DNA of 64,000 nucleotides from DATGPD01 sp041398565 (GCA_041398565.1 JAWKUN010000004.1:930001-994000); one strand, 5' to 3'. Counted from the stretch's first letter, positions 7,429 to 16,384 are shown. The notes: generated from the sequence alone by a model not told the origin. A program made the numbers and translations.

Positions 7429-9651
7429 GTGCACTGGGACGGCGTGCAAGACACGACGACCACCGCATCCAACCGGCCGCTCTGGCCGCCGCGGCCCATC
7501 GCGGTCGCTGCGCTCGCGGCCGTGTTCGGCGCGGTGTCAGCCCAGCTCGGCGGGGTGCTCGGCGTGGCCGTGGCCTTCGCGCCAATACTCGCAGCCGCGG
7601 TGTGGCGTCGGCCCCTGGGGGCATGCAGCCTGGCCTGGCCGGCCAGCCTCGCCGCCTATGCGCCCCTACCGACGCCGCCGCCCCCACCTGCCGCGGGACC
7701 GGTCCTGGTGAGCGGCGAGGTCGTGAGCCGCCTCGTGCTCGATGACCTCCGCGGCAGCGCTCGGTGTGTGGTCGCCCGAGGGTACAGCCGCGTGCTGTGC
7801 GTGTTCGCGCGCAGTGTACGCCTGCACCCCGGCGACCGCGTACGGGCGCTGGGCCGCCTGACGCCACGCCGCGGCCGCGACGTCACGGCCGCGGTGGTCG
7901 ACGTCCCGGCAGGAGGCGTCCTCGACGTCGAGCGCGCGATGTCGGTGGCCAGCGGCACCGAAGCCCTGCGCTTGGCACTGCACGACGGTCTCGTGCGCTC
8001 CGTCCCCGGACGCTCCGGCCGCCTGCTCGCTCAGCTCGTGCTCGGCCACGGCGGAGACGTCGACCTCGACATCGCCGACGCGCACCGAGCCACCGGCCTG
8101 AGCCACCTGCTGGCGGTGAGCGGAGCGCACGTGAGCCTGCTGGCGGCGATGCTGACTCTGTTGGTGCACGGCCGTAGACGGCGCGCGCGACCACCATGGA
8201 CGGTCCTGGTCGCTGTGTCCGTCTACAGCGCCATCACCGGCTTCGACCCACCCGTGGTGCGCGCGCTCGTCGCCTTCGCGCTGCTCTTGGCCGCGCAGCG
8301 CGCCGGCAGGCATCTGCCCGCGGTCGCGGCGCTGGCCGCACCGGGCGTGCTCACCGCCGTCCTGCAGCCGCGCGACGTCACCAGCGCCAGCTTCGCGCTC
8401 AGCTACGCCGCCGTTGCCGGGCTGGCGCTGGCACCGGTACCGTCGCGCGGCACGGGGGCGCGACGCGTCCTGACCTACGCCCTCCAGGCCTCGGCCTGGG
8501 CGACCCTGGCGACGGCACCGTTCACCCTGCACCTGTTCGGCCAAGTCGCACCGTGGACGATCCTGGCGACGCCACTGCTGAGCCCACTGGTGGCAGCCAT
8601 GCTGGCCCTGGGGCTGGTTTCGGCCGGGCTCGGGGCGCTCGGTGTCGCCGCGCCGTGGTTGACGCATCCGCTGCGCCTGATGGCCGACGGCTACATGGTG
8701 AGCGTCGAGACGCTGGCACGTCTACCGGGTGCGCCGGTGTTCGCGATCTGCCAGCCACCCTGGCTGCTGCTCGTCGCGTGCGGCGTCGCCGGCGCGGTCC
8801 TCCTCGTACTGCGCCCCGACCGAGCCGGCGTGGCCGGCACCTGCCTGCTGGTGTCCCTCGCCTACTTCGTGCCGTGGCCGCAATCCGGCCCCGCCCGCCT
8901 CGACCTGCTCGACGTCGGCCACGGCCAGGCATGCATCCTGCGCCTGCGCGAAGGGCACAACGTGGTGGTCGACTGCGGCAGCCAGGGCAACCCCCGCCGT
9001 GCCGCCGACGCGGTCGCCGCGAACCTGGCGCCGCGGCGTCGTATCGATCTCCTGGTCTTGACCCACCGCGACGCCGACCACACCGCTGGCGTGCCGTCGC
9101 TGTTGCGCCGGACCCGCATCGTCGCCGCCGTGCTGCCCGCCGAGATGGCCGGCAGTCCGGTCGATCACGCCCTGCGGCGGGCCGGGTCGCGCGTCCGCAC
9201 GATCGCCGCGGGAGAAGCTTTCGAGCCGCTACCCGATGTCCGCCTGCTCCGCCCCGATGGCGTCGACTCGACGGCGAGCAACGACCTGGGCCTGTGGGTC
9301 TTGGCCACGCTCGACCACGGCCTGCGTGCGCTGCTCCCCGGGGACGCGGGCGAGCCCGCGGTGCGCGCCTTCCTGGCGTCGCCCGAGTCGACGCACGTCG
9401 ACGTGTTGCTCATGCCGCACCACGGCCGCCCCCACGCGGCCGCCGCACCACTCTTGGCCGCGGTCGAGCCTCACCTCGCCCTGGTGTCCGGCGGCGAGCC
9501 AGGCACGCGTTGTCCCGCTGCCGCCGCGGCTGGTCGCCAGGGCGTGCACTTGCTCGAGACCGCGCACGTCGGTCGCATCGTGCTGGAGGCGACATCGCCG
9601 CCCCGCCTCGTCCTGGAGCGGCCCGAACCCCTGCTGCCGGCGGCGAAGTGA
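7429..9651 (+). CDS. comEC: ComEC/Rec2-type DNA internalisation protein
   Basis: 740 residues. The order is typical of ComEC: N-terminal membrane segments with an OB-like extracytoplasmic part (about 20-165), the competence membrane domain (about 185-440, containing ATGLSHLLAVSGAHVSLLAA), and a C-terminal metallo-beta-lactamase domain from about 480. The latter starts with LDLLDVGHGQACILRLREG and carries the metal motif THRDADHTAG. ComEC forms the inner-membrane channel through which one DNA strand enters during natural transformation; the C-terminal domain is thought to act as the nuclease. The start is a GTG at 7429. No other competence gene lies in the window. A secreted protein at 12907-14724 carries a similar beta-lactamase-type domain. 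Confidence 0.92.
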   Translation: MHWDGVQDTTTTASNRPLWPPRPIAVAALAAVFGAVSAQLGGVLGVAVAFAPILAAAVWRRPLGACSLAWPASLAAYAPLPTPPPPPAAGPVLVSGEVVSRLVLDDLRGSARCVVARGYSRVLCVFARSVRLHPGDRVRALGRLTPRRGRDVTAAVVDVPAGGVLDVERAMSVASGTEALRLALHDGLVRSVPGRSGRLLAQLVLGHGGDVDLDIADAHRATGLSHLLAVSGAHVSLLAAMLTLLVHGRRRRARPPWTVLVAVSVYSAITGFDPPVVRALVAFALLLAAQRAGRHLPAVAALAAPGVLTAVLQPRDVTSASFALSYAAVAGLALAPVPSRGTGARRVLTYALQASAWATLATAPFTLHLFGQVAPWTILATPLLSPLVAAMLALGLVSAGLGALGVAAPWLTHPLRLMADGYMVSVETLARLPGAPVFAICQPPWLLLVACGVAGAVLLVLRPDRAGVAGTCLLVSLAYFVPWPQSGPARLDLLDVGHGQACILRLREGHNVVVDCGSQGNPRRAADAVAANLAPRRRIDLLVLTHRDADHTAGVPSLLRRTRIVAAVLPAEMAGSPVDHALRRAGSRVRTIAAGEAFEPLPDVRLLRPDGVDSTASNDLGLWVLATLDHGLRALLPGDAGEPAVRAFLASPESTHVDVLLMPHHGRPHAAAAPLLAAVEPHLALVSGGEPGTRCPAAAAAGRQGVHLLETAHVGRIVLEATSPPRLVLERPEPLLPAAK

Positions 9652-9691
9652 CTTCGCGCCCGCCCGACCACCTCCGTATGGTGACGTCATC

Positions 9692-11845
9692 ATGATGGCC
9701 TCGCGCGTCCTCGTCCCGCTCCTCGTCTTGGTCCTGCCGACCCGGCCCGACGAAGGCCAGTGGCTGCCCGGCCAGGTGCGCGAGATGGACTGGGATGCCT
9801 TGCGTGCGCGCGGCCTCGAGCTCAGCAAGGACGAACTCTGGCATCCCGAGCGCGGCGGCGTGCTGTCGGCTGCCGTACGCTTCGGAGGCGGCTGCAGCGC
9901 CTCCTTCGTGTCGCCGACCGGCCTGATCGCCACCAACCACCACTGCGGCTTCGCCGCGGTGAACGCGCTGTCGAGCCCCGAGCACAACCGGCTCCGCGAC
10001 GGCTACGTCGCTGCGACCTCGGCGGACGAACTTCCGTGCCAAGGGTTGTCGGTGTCGATCGTGCGCCGCATCGTCGACGTCACCGCGCGCGTGCACGAGG
10101 CACAGGCCAGCGCCGAATCCGACCTCGAGCGCTTCCAGCGCACCGAGCAGATCGTCGCCACGCTGGTCGAGGAAGGCGAGCGCGAGCCCCACACCCAGTG
10201 CCGGGTGGCGTCCTTCTTCGAGGGACGCGAGTGGCACCTGATCGTGCAGACGGTCCTGAAGGACGTACGCCTCGTGTACGTGCCCCCGCGGGCCATCGGC
10301 GAGTTCGGCGGCGAAGTCGACAACTGGGAGTGGCCGCGCCACACGGGCGATTTCTCGTTCTTCCGCGCCTACGCGGCCCCCGACGGCACGCCGCGCGACT
10401 ACGACGCGGACAACGTCCCCTTCCGACCCGAGCACGCCCTGCGCGTCAGCCGCGAGGGCGTGAAGGCCGGCGACCTGGTCATGGTGCTCGGCTATCCCGG
10501 CCGCACCCAGCGCTACCTCACGGCCGATGCGGTCGCCGACCGTGCCGGCGTGTACTACCCGCTGCGCCATCGGTTGCTCACCGACGTCCTCGCCGTCCTC
10601 GAAGGGGCCAGCAAGGCGAGTGAGGCCAAGGCGCTCCAGTACGCGAGCACCATCAAGAGCCTGGCCAACGTGCAGAAGAACGCACTCGGCATGGTGAAGG
10701 GTCTACGCCGCAACCGCACCGTCGAGCTCAAGCAGGCCGAGGAGCAGCAGTTCACGGCGTGGGTCGAGCAGTCGGCCGAGCGCAAGGCGAAGTACGGCAC
10801 TGTGCTCGCAGACCTGCGCGCCGTCGACGCCGAAGAGCGCGCTACGACCCAGAAGGACCTGCTCCTGCGCCTGCTGTGCGAACCGCGCGTCCTGCCGCTG
10901 CTGGCCAACACGGTGCAAATGGTCGAGAAGCCACCGGCTCCGACCGAGAAGAGCGACGACCCCGCCGCGACCGACGGCTCGGTGCGGGCGAACGCCAGGC
11001 GCACCTTCGGCACCACGCGCATCGTCGCCGACCTCGAGTCGGTGCAGATCCCCATCCTGTCGCGGCTGCTGCAGGAGGCGCGCGTGCTGCCACCCGACCA
11101 GCGCCTGGCCGGCACCACGTGGCTCACCAGCGAGGATCCGAAGATGCCGATCGAGCCGCTGGTCGGGCGCCTGCTCACCACGACGCTGCTCGACCCCGAG
11201 GCGCGCACCGAACTCGCTGCCGGCGGCGCCGAGGCCATCGCTCGGAGCCACGACCCGCTGATCGAGCTGGCCCGCGGGCTCGCCGACGAGCGCAAGGCGA
11301 TGAGCCAGCGTGACCACACGCGCGCCGGGCGTCGGTTGGCGCTCGGCGCGCTGTGGATCGAGGCACAGCAAGCGTGGCGCGGCAAGCGGTTCTATCCCGA
11401 CGCCAACGGCACGCTGCGGGTCTCGTTCGCCACGGTGAAGGGGTACGACCCGCGCGACGCGGTGACCTACCACCCGCACACGACGGTGGCGGGCCTGTTG
11501 CAGAAGGAAATCGGCGAGGAGCCCTTTGCCAATCCGCCGGCACTGCTGGCGGCGGCGACCAAGCGCCGTGCCAGCCGTTTCGCCGACCCGTCTCTCGGTG
11601 ACGTGCCGGTGTGCTTCTTGTCCGACGGCGACACCACCGGTGGCAACTCGGGGTCGTGCCTGATCGACGGCAAGGGCCAGCTGGTCGGGCTCAACTTCGA
11701 CCGCGTGTTCGAGAACGTGTCGGGCGACTTCGGCTGGAATGCGGATCGTTCGCGCAACATCTCCGTCGACGTCCGCTACCTCCTGTGGGTCATGGAAGAC
11801 GTGCTGCCCGCGCCACACCTGGTCAAGGAGCTGCTGCGCGAATGA
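9692..11845 (+). CDS. S46 dipeptidyl-peptidase, probably DPP11-type (Asp/Glu-specific)
   Basis: 717 residues, the normal S46 length. These serine exopeptidases release dipeptides from oligopeptides in the periplasm or at the surface. A short signal peptide (about 1-20) is present. Catalytic elements are His in ATNHHCGF (H83), Asp probably in WPRHTGDF (D220) and Ser in TGGNSGS (S653). R671 in GLNFDRVF lies 18 residues after the Ser. In Porphyromonas gingivalis DPP11 the corresponding pair is S655/R673, and Arg there selects acidic P1 residues, whereas DPP7 has Gly. DPP11-like specificity is therefore inferred. I chose ATG 9692; the open frame further upstream lies inside comEC. The stop overlaps the next start by ATGA, so translation of the acetyltransferase is probably coupled. 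Confidence 0.93.
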   Translation: MMASRVLVPLLVLVLPTRPDEGQWLPGQVREMDWDALRARGLELSKDELWHPERGGVLSAAVRFGGGCSASFVSPTGLIATNHHCGFAAVNALSSPEHNRLRDGYVAATSADELPCQGLSVSIVRRIVDVTARVHEAQASAESDLERFQRTEQIVATLVEEGEREPHTQCRVASFFEGREWHLIVQTVLKDVRLVYVPPRAIGEFGGEVDNWEWPRHTGDFSFFRAYAAPDGTPRDYDADNVPFRPEHALRVSREGVKAGDLVMVLGYPGRTQRYLTADAVADRAGVYYPLRHRLLTDVLAVLEGASKASEAKALQYASTIKSLANVQKNALGMVKGLRRNRTVELKQAEEQQFTAWVEQSAERKAKYGTVLADLRAVDAEERATTQKDLLLRLLCEPRVLPLLANTVQMVEKPPAPTEKSDDPAATDGSVRANARRTFGTTRIVADLESVQIPILSRLLQEARVLPPDQRLAGTTWLTSEDPKMPIEPLVGRLLTTTLLDPEARTELAAGGAEAIARSHDPLIELARGLADERKAMSQRDHTRAGRRLALGALWIEAQQAWRGKRFYPDANGTLRVSFATVKGYDPRDAVTYHPHTTVAGLLQKEIGEEPFANPPALLAAATKRRASRFADPSLGDVPVCFLSDGDTTGGNSGSCLIDGKGQLVGLNFDRVFENVSGDFGWNADRSRNISVDVRYLLWVMEDVLPAPHLVKELLRE

Positions 11846-12351
11846 GCTCGGCCGGCGTGCGCGCATTCACGGCGAGCGACGTCGGCGCCGCCAACGCGCT
11901 GACCAACCACTTCATCGAACACAGCGCCGTGCACTTCGCCTACGAGCCGGCGACCGACGCCGCCTTCCACGAACTCTGGACGAAGGGAGCTGCCGACTAC
12001 CCCTGGCTCGTAGCCGACGTCGACGGCGCCTTCGTGGGCTACGCCAAGGCCTCGCGCTGGCGCGAACGCGCGGCCTACGCCCGCACCGTCGAGACGACGG
12101 TCTACCTGGGACCCGGCCATCACGGTCGCGGGGTCGGCCGGCAGCTGTATGGGTCGCTCCTCGACGAGCTGTGCCGGCGCGGCTTCCGTACGGCGATCGG
12201 CGGCATCACCCTGCCCAACGACGGTTCGGTGCGCCTGCACGAGGGGCTCGGCTTCCGGCACGTCGGCACGTTCCGCAACGTCGGCCACAAGTTCGGACGC
12301 TGGCACGACGTCGGCTTCTGGCAGATCGACTTCGAGGCCGCGGCGGGCTGA
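11842..12351 (+). CDS. GNAT N-acetyltransferase (phosphinothricin acetyltransferase-like)
   Basis: 169 residues of the PAT/MnaT branch of GNAT enzymes, which transfer acetyl from acetyl-CoA to an amino group of small amino-acid-like substrates. The CoA-binding motif A is TTVYLGPGHHGRGVGRQLYG, followed by GGITLPNDGSVRLHEGLGF and a closing VGHKFGRWHDVGFWQ, all characteristic of this branch. The start codon overlaps the stop of the S46 peptidase (ATGA). The pairing with a dipeptidase suggests, without proof, that the substrate is a free amino acid or dipeptide. It is convergent with hpt, 19 bp away. Confidence 0.9.
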   Translation: MSSAGVRAFTASDVGAANALTNHFIEHSAVHFAYEPATDAAFHELWTKGAADYPWLVADVDGAFVGYAKASRWRERAAYARTVETTVYLGPGHHGRGVGRQLYGSLLDELCRRGFRTAIGGITLPNDGSVRLHEGLGFRHVGTFRNVGHKFGRWHDVGFWQIDFEAAAG

Positions 12352-12370
12352 CCACGATGCCGCGCCCCGG

Positions 12371-12910
12371 CTACACGTTCTCGAGCTCGGCCTGATAGAC
12401 CGCCACGTGCGGCAGGTCGCGGTAGCGCCCGTCGACGTCCATGCCGAAGCCGATCACGAACTCGTCGGGGATCTCGAATCCCAGGTAGTGCACGTCGACG
12501 GCGACGACCCGACGCGACGGCTTCGAGAGCAGGCTCGCCACCCGCACCTCCCGGGCACCCATGGCCCTGAGGCGATCGGCCAAGGCCCGCACCGTGCGGC
12601 CGGTGTCGACGATGTCCTCGATCAGGACCACGTCGCGCCCTGTCACGTCGAACTCGCGCGGCCACACCACCTCGACCGTGCCGCTGCTGGTGGTCCCGCT
12701 GAGGTAGCTCTTGGCTCGCACCTCGCCATACGCCGGCTGACCCGGCAGCATCCGGCGCAGGTGGTCGGCGAACACACGTGCGCCGTCCATCACCACCAGG
12801 TAGCGAGGCGGCTCGGCAGGAAAGTCGGCGGCCAAACTGCGCGCCAGCTCGTGCACGCGACGCAGGATCTGGTCGCGTTCGATGACCACTGGAAAGGGCG
12901 GGAAGCTCAC
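12371..12910 (-). CDS. hpt: Hypoxanthine phosphoribosyltransferase
   Basis: 179 residues, normal for Hpt. The enzyme salvages hypoxanthine or guanine by transfer to PRPP. The PRPP-binding loop is VVLIEDIVDTGRTV, and RYLVVMDGARVFADHL and the C-terminal YLGFEIPDEFVIGFGMDV are typical of bacterial Hpt, the last contacting the purine. The usual K/S-Y segment appears as VRAKSYLSGTTSSG. The start is GTG at 12910 and overlaps the stop of the upstream beta-lactamase/lamin-tail gene by GTGA, so the two are almost certainly translated from one mRNA. Confidence 0.95.
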   Translation of the reverse strand: MSFPPFPVVIERDQILRRVHELARSLAADFPAEPPRYLVVMDGARVFADHLRRMLPGQPAYGEVRAKSYLSGTTSSGTVEVVWPREFDVTGRDVVLIEDIVDTGRTVRALADRLRAMGAREVRVASLLSKPSRRVVAVDVHYLGFEIPDEFVIGFGMDVDGRYRDLPHVAVYQAELENV

Positions 12911-14724
12911 TGGAACACGAATGGCGCCGCGGTGGATACCGCTCGCAACGACGGAGCGGCCAGGTTCATGGCGATGTGCGCGGCGTAGGCCCGCAGCCCG
13001 GCCAACGGGTTCGGGTTGGGCAGCGCCAGGGTCACCGAGCGGTAGCCCTCGCTGGGCAGCAGGGCGACGAAGCCGGGCAGGTTGGTGGTCGTGAGGAACA
13101 ACTGGTCGAGATCGAGCGGGATGTGCCCGCCCAGGAACGGGAAACCGGTGTTACCGAAGGCGAGGCCGACGATGCTGAACGAGCCGCCGTCCGAGATCGC
13201 CGAGGCGCGCAGGGTCACCGAACCCAGGCCGGATTCGACGACCATGCGGCCGGGCGCCTGCGTCAGATCGCCGAGGTTGCGGCGTCCGGGCGAGCCGCGG
13301 TCGCCGTTGCCGTAGGTGAGGAAAGCGCCGACGAAATTGGCGGCGGTGCCCGGTGCCAGCAGGTCGCGCCGCTCCGCCGCGACTCCGGGGCCGCCGGGGA
13401 AGCCCGCGGTGTAGCTCACCGAATCGAGCGCCGACGCGCCGTTGCGCAAGACGACGGTGTCGGTGCCATCGCCGAGCCAGGCGAACCGGCTCGGCCTCGT
13501 GTTCGGCAGAGTCACGCCGATCGGCAGGCCGCCGTTGCGCGAGTCGTCGCCGTCGGCGGCGAACACCAAGGGACGTCCGGGATACAGCGCGAGATTGGCG
13601 CCGAACGTCACCACCCCCGACGCCGTCGACAGACGCAGCCCGCGCATCGACACGGGCGCCCCGCCGACGTTGGTCAATTCGACGTACTCGCCCGACGAAT
13701 CGATCACCGCGTTCGGGTCGCGGTGGAGCTCGGAGATCACCAGGTCGCCTGGCGCCGGAGCGTGGCCGTTGTCCTCGTCGACGAAGAAGTCGAGTGCACC
13801 GAGCGCGGGCGTGCTCACCCGGTAGCGGCGGCCGTCGGTCTTGATCACGACATTGCCGCGGCTCACCCCGTAGCCGTACTTGCGCGCCCCGACCGTCGTG
13901 TTGATGAGCGGCACGCACCGAGACGCCGCGTTCACCATGTCCATCGTCTCCCAGTGCGGGTGCCCGTAGCTGTTGTCGCCACCGTTGCTGGCGAAGGCGA
14001 CGTCAGGCGAGAGCCGCGCCCACAGGTTGGCGCTGGTGCCGGTCACCGAGCCGTGATGGTCGCAGACGTAGACGTCGACGTCGCCGCAGGCGAGAGCCGC
14101 CGGTCCCTCGACGTCGGGCGTCGAACTGCCGCCACCGGTGAGGTCGCCGGCCACCCACATCGAGAAGTCGCCGTAGTCGAGGCGCATGGCCAACGAGCGC
14201 GCATTCTCCTCTTGGTTCTGTCCCGCCACCGGCACGTTGGTGCCGCCGACGACGCTGCCGTTGTGCGCCAGCACGCGCAGAGTCGCTCCGCCGCCGAGCT
14301 GGATCACCTGGCCGAGCGACGGCACCCGTCGCCGGCTACCGGCGGCGCTGCGGTAGGTCGTGTAGGCCGTGCCGCTGGCAGCCGTGTCGCCGCGGTCGTA
14401 GCACAGTTGGAAGGGCACCGTGCTGTTGGTCAGCACCTCGTCGAGCCCGCCGGCGTGGTCGAGGTGATAGTGGGTCAAGAACGTGTATCCGTACGAGGCG
14501 GGCTGGAACGAGCGCAGGAGCGGCACGAGGATCGACGTGCCCTGCCCGTCGTTGCCGGCATCGATCAGGTGCACGGTGCCGTCCGGGGTGTGGATGACCA
14601 TGCCGGAACCCTGGCCGACGTCCACGATCACGATGGTGAGGCCCTCCGGGTCGGACTCATCGCCGGCGGGTCGCTGCGCCGACGACGGCGCGAGGAGAGA
14701 GACGAGCAGGAGGCTTCGCAGCAT
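12907..14724 (-). CDS. Secreted metallo-beta-lactamase-fold / lamin-tail-domain protein
   Basis: 605 residues. A signal peptide (1-16, cleaved near SSAQ) is followed by a ComEC-type metallo-beta-lactamase domain (about 28-300) with VDVGQGSGMVIH, HYHLDH at 85-90 (both zinc-site His pairs and the Asp), VAGDLTGGG and CDHHGS. A lamin-tail-like domain follows (about 310-440: GDLVISELHRDPNAV, GEYVELTNVGG). The C-terminal 110 residues match, by pattern, the ends of two other secreted proteins in the window (34140-35627 and 38303-40183). A secreted hydrolase, perhaps acting on extracellular nucleic acid, is possible but not shown. The stop overlaps hpt. I chose the ATG at 14724 because it opens directly on the signal peptide. 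Confidence 0.82.
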   Translation of the reverse strand: MLRSLLLVSLLAPSSAQRPAGDESDPEGLTIVIVDVGQGSGMVIHTPDGTVHLIDAGNDGQGTSILVPLLRSFQPASYGYTFLTHYHLDHAGGLDEVLTNSTVPFQLCYDRGDTAASGTAYTTYRSAAGSRRRVPSLGQVIQLGGGATLRVLAHNGSVVGGTNVPVAGQNQEENARSLAMRLDYGDFSMWVAGDLTGGGSSTPDVEGPAALACGDVDVYVCDHHGSVTGTSANLWARLSPDVAFASNGGDNSYGHPHWETMDMVNAASRCVPLINTTVGARKYGYGVSRGNVVIKTDGRRYRVSTPALGALDFFVDEDNGHAPAPGDLVISELHRDPNAVIDSSGEYVELTNVGGAPVSMRGLRLSTASGVVTFGANLALYPGRPLVFAADGDDSRNGGLPIGVTLPNTRPSRFAWLGDGTDTVVLRNGASALDSVSYTAGFPGGPGVAAERRDLLAPGTAANFVGAFLTYGNGDRGSPGRRNLGDLTQAPGRMVVESGLGSVTLRASAISDGGSFSIVGLAFGNTGFPFLGGHIPLDLDQLFLTTTNLPGFVALLPSEGYRSVTLALPNPNPLAGLRAYAAHIAMNLAAPSLRAVSTAAPFVFQ

Positions 14725-15047
14725 GGGACGGTGCGCGGGGAGACGGGGCCGCATGCTATCGCGGGGGCTTCGTCAGCGTGCGCCGCGACCGCGTCGAAAT
14801 CGCCCCGTACCGACGAGCCCGCGCCCTGGAAGCCGAGCCGGACGCCCCATCCCGAAGGCCCCCGGAGCCCCGGTTCCAGAGACTCTGTTCCAGAGACCCC
14901 GTTCCAGAGGCGTTGCCCCGAGAGACTGCGACCGGTGCACCCGGCCGCCGTCGATCCGCGCCGCCAAGGCACCACGAGCACCGACTTCGCGGCAAGCGGC
15001 ACGACGTCACCGGTGAGGCCGGCGCCTCCGACGGCTATCGTGGGTCC
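14725..15047. other. Divergent intergenic region
   Basis: 323 bp separate the divergent beta-lactamase/lamin-tail and upp genes. It must hold both promoters, but I see no convincing -10/-35 pair. The only clear structure is the 14-bp triple repeat listed separately. Confidence 0.5.
14873..14914. repeat. Three tandem 14-bp repeats
   Basis: GTTCCAGAG recurs at 14873, 14887 and 14901 with an exact 14-bp period, upstream of upp. It could be a small variable tandem repeat or a protein-binding array. Confidence 0.7.
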
Positions 15048-15821
15048 ATGCTGCTGGAGCACCACTACGGTCCCGAAGTCGTCGTGCTCGACGATCCGTT
15101 CCTGCAGTCCCTGCTCGCCCGCATCGGCTCGCCCGACACCGGCACCGAGGTCCTTCCCGCGCTGGTCCGCTTCGCCTACCAGCGCCTCTGCTTCGAAGTC
15201 CTGGCGCGCGAGTTCCCCACCATCGCCGCCCGTGTTCCGACCCGCATGACCGCCAGCGAGCCGCGCGCCTTCGTGCAAGCGCGCATGCTCTGCCCCCGCA
15301 CGCCGCTGGTCATCTGCTCGGTCATCCGCGCCGGCATCCTGCCCTCGCAGACCTGCTACGAGGTGGCCACCGAGGTCCTTCCTGCAAGCAACGTGCGCCT
15401 CGACTTCATCAACATGTCGCGCACGATCGACACGAGCCATCAGGTGACCGGCGTCCGCATGGACGGCAGCAAGATCGGCGGCCCCGTCGACGGCGCCGTC
15501 CTCCTGGTGCCCGATCCGATGGGGGCGACCGGCGGCACCGTGGCGCGGACCGTCGAGGTCTACCGCCGCATCGAGGGAACGCCGCGCGCCATCATCGCTG
15601 CTCACCTCATGGTGACGCCCGAGGCCATCGTGCGCCTGCGCGAGACCACGCCCGGCGTGAGGATCTACGCCTGCCGCGTCGACCGCGGCCTGTCGCCGGA
15701 GCACGTGCTCGCCACGGTGCCCGGGACACACCTCGCGCAGGAACGCGGCCTCAACGACACGCAGTACATCGTGCCGGGCGCCGGCGGCATGGGCGAACTG
15801 CTGACCAACTCCTGGGTCTAG
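15048..15821 (+). CDS. upp: Uracil phosphoribosyltransferase
   Basis: 257 residues. Upp converts uracil and PRPP to UMP. The PRPP loop is VLLVPDPMGATGGTV, and the uracil-binding end is recognisable as NDTQYIVPGAGGMGELL. The chain is about 50 residues longer than the usual 208, with an N-terminal extension and a longer middle (RTIDTSHQVTGVRMDGSKIG). The ATG at 15048 is chosen because it precedes the first conserved block; earlier in-frame codons sit in repeat-like intergenic DNA. With hpt it forms a local pair of nucleobase salvage enzymes. Confidence 0.88.
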   Translation: MLLEHHYGPEVVVLDDPFLQSLLARIGSPDTGTEVLPALVRFAYQRLCFEVLAREFPTIAARVPTRMTASEPRAFVQARMLCPRTPLVICSVIRAGILPSQTCYEVATEVLPASNVRLDFINMSRTIDTSHQVTGVRMDGSKIGGPVDGAVLLVPDPMGATGGTVARTVEVYRRIEGTPRAIIAAHLMVTPEAIVRLRETTPGVRIYACRVDRGLSPEHVLATVPGTHLAQERGLNDTQYIVPGAGGMGELLTNSWV

Positions 15822-15824
15822 GAG

Positions 15825-15851
15825 GAGGCCGCGTCACGGGAGGCGCCGCGG
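15825..15851 (+). repeat. Half copy of the inverted-repeat element
   Basis: These 27 bp agree at 26 of 27 positions with the left end of the element at 63814-63974. Like that copy it begins directly after a stop codon, here that of upp. No matching right end is visible nearby. Confidence 0.65.
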
Positions 15852-15858
15852 TGCGCGC

Positions 15859-16113
15859 TCAGACCGTCGCGGCGCCGGTCGCGAACGTCTTGACGGCTTC
15901 GAGACTGGCCGCGCCGCCGAAGATCTGCACCACGTGCTGCTGCAGTTCGGCATCGTCCTTGGTGCCGAGCACGAAGCGCAAGACGACGTGCGGATTGGCG
16001 GCCGGCGTGGCGACGCGCAGGACACGCTCGGCGCGCGCGCGCTGGGTGGCCGTGGCGGAGCGGGCCCAGCTGCGGCCGGCATCGTGAAGAAGAACGGTGG
16101 TCGTTGGCGACAT
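15859..16113 (-). CDS. Small hypothetical protein (84 aa)
   Basis: An 84-residue open frame with strongly GC-biased third codon positions, like the genes around it. The sequence is mixed and helical (RARAERVLRVATPAANPHVV, DDAELQQHVVQIFGG). I recognise no family, signal peptide or membrane segment. There is no clear ribosome-binding site upstream of the ATG. It lies between upp (convergent) and the probable terminator of the spermidine-synthase-like gene, so it would need its own promoter. Probably real, but unproven. Confidence 0.5.
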   Translation of the reverse strand: MSPTTTVLLHDAGRSWARSATATQRARAERVLRVATPAANPHVVLRFVLGTKDDAELQQHVVQIFGGAASLEAVKTFATGAATV

Positions 16114-16205
16114 CTTGATCGTTGGTGGGCAGGAGCTCGGCGCGCACCGGCGCCTCGAAGGCGGCCGCAACCGAATCGCTCGCGACGAATTTCGCGGGAG
16201 GCGAC

Positions 16206-16257
16206 AAAAACGTGCCGGCGCGAGCCTTCGGCTCGGTGGTGTCGAACCTTCCGGCAC
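16206..16257 (-). terminator. Intrinsic terminator of the spermidine-synthase-like gene
   Basis: Read on the minus strand, a GTGCCGG/CCGGCAC outer stem (16251-16257 with 16212-16218) encloses a second perfect hairpin (16221-16235, 6-bp stem) and is followed by G and five T (16206-16210). It lies about 130 nt after the stop at 16385. It is the only clear hairpin with a T-run in this window. Confidence 0.65.
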
Positions 16258-16279
16258 CACTCCTCCCCCCTGGCCAATT

Positions 16280-16346
16280 CTGGGATCGGCGGTCGACCGA
16301 GGTCGTCGCCCATCGTTCCAGCTTTGCAGCGGAGGGAGCCGGGCTC
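16280..16346 (-). repeat. Dispersed intergenic repeat, copy 2
   Basis: Inverted copy of the 6730-6796 repeat, about three quarters identical by eye, located between a gene stop (16385) and its terminator. Confidence 0.6.
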
Positions 16347-16384
16347 CACCGCGGAACGCCGGATGACCCGCTCGGAGCGAGGAC

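Noticed and set aside
9236..9691. An upstream extension of the S46 peptidase frame
   Set aside because: It overlaps the conserved metal-binding end of comEC in another frame. The signal peptide begins at 9692.
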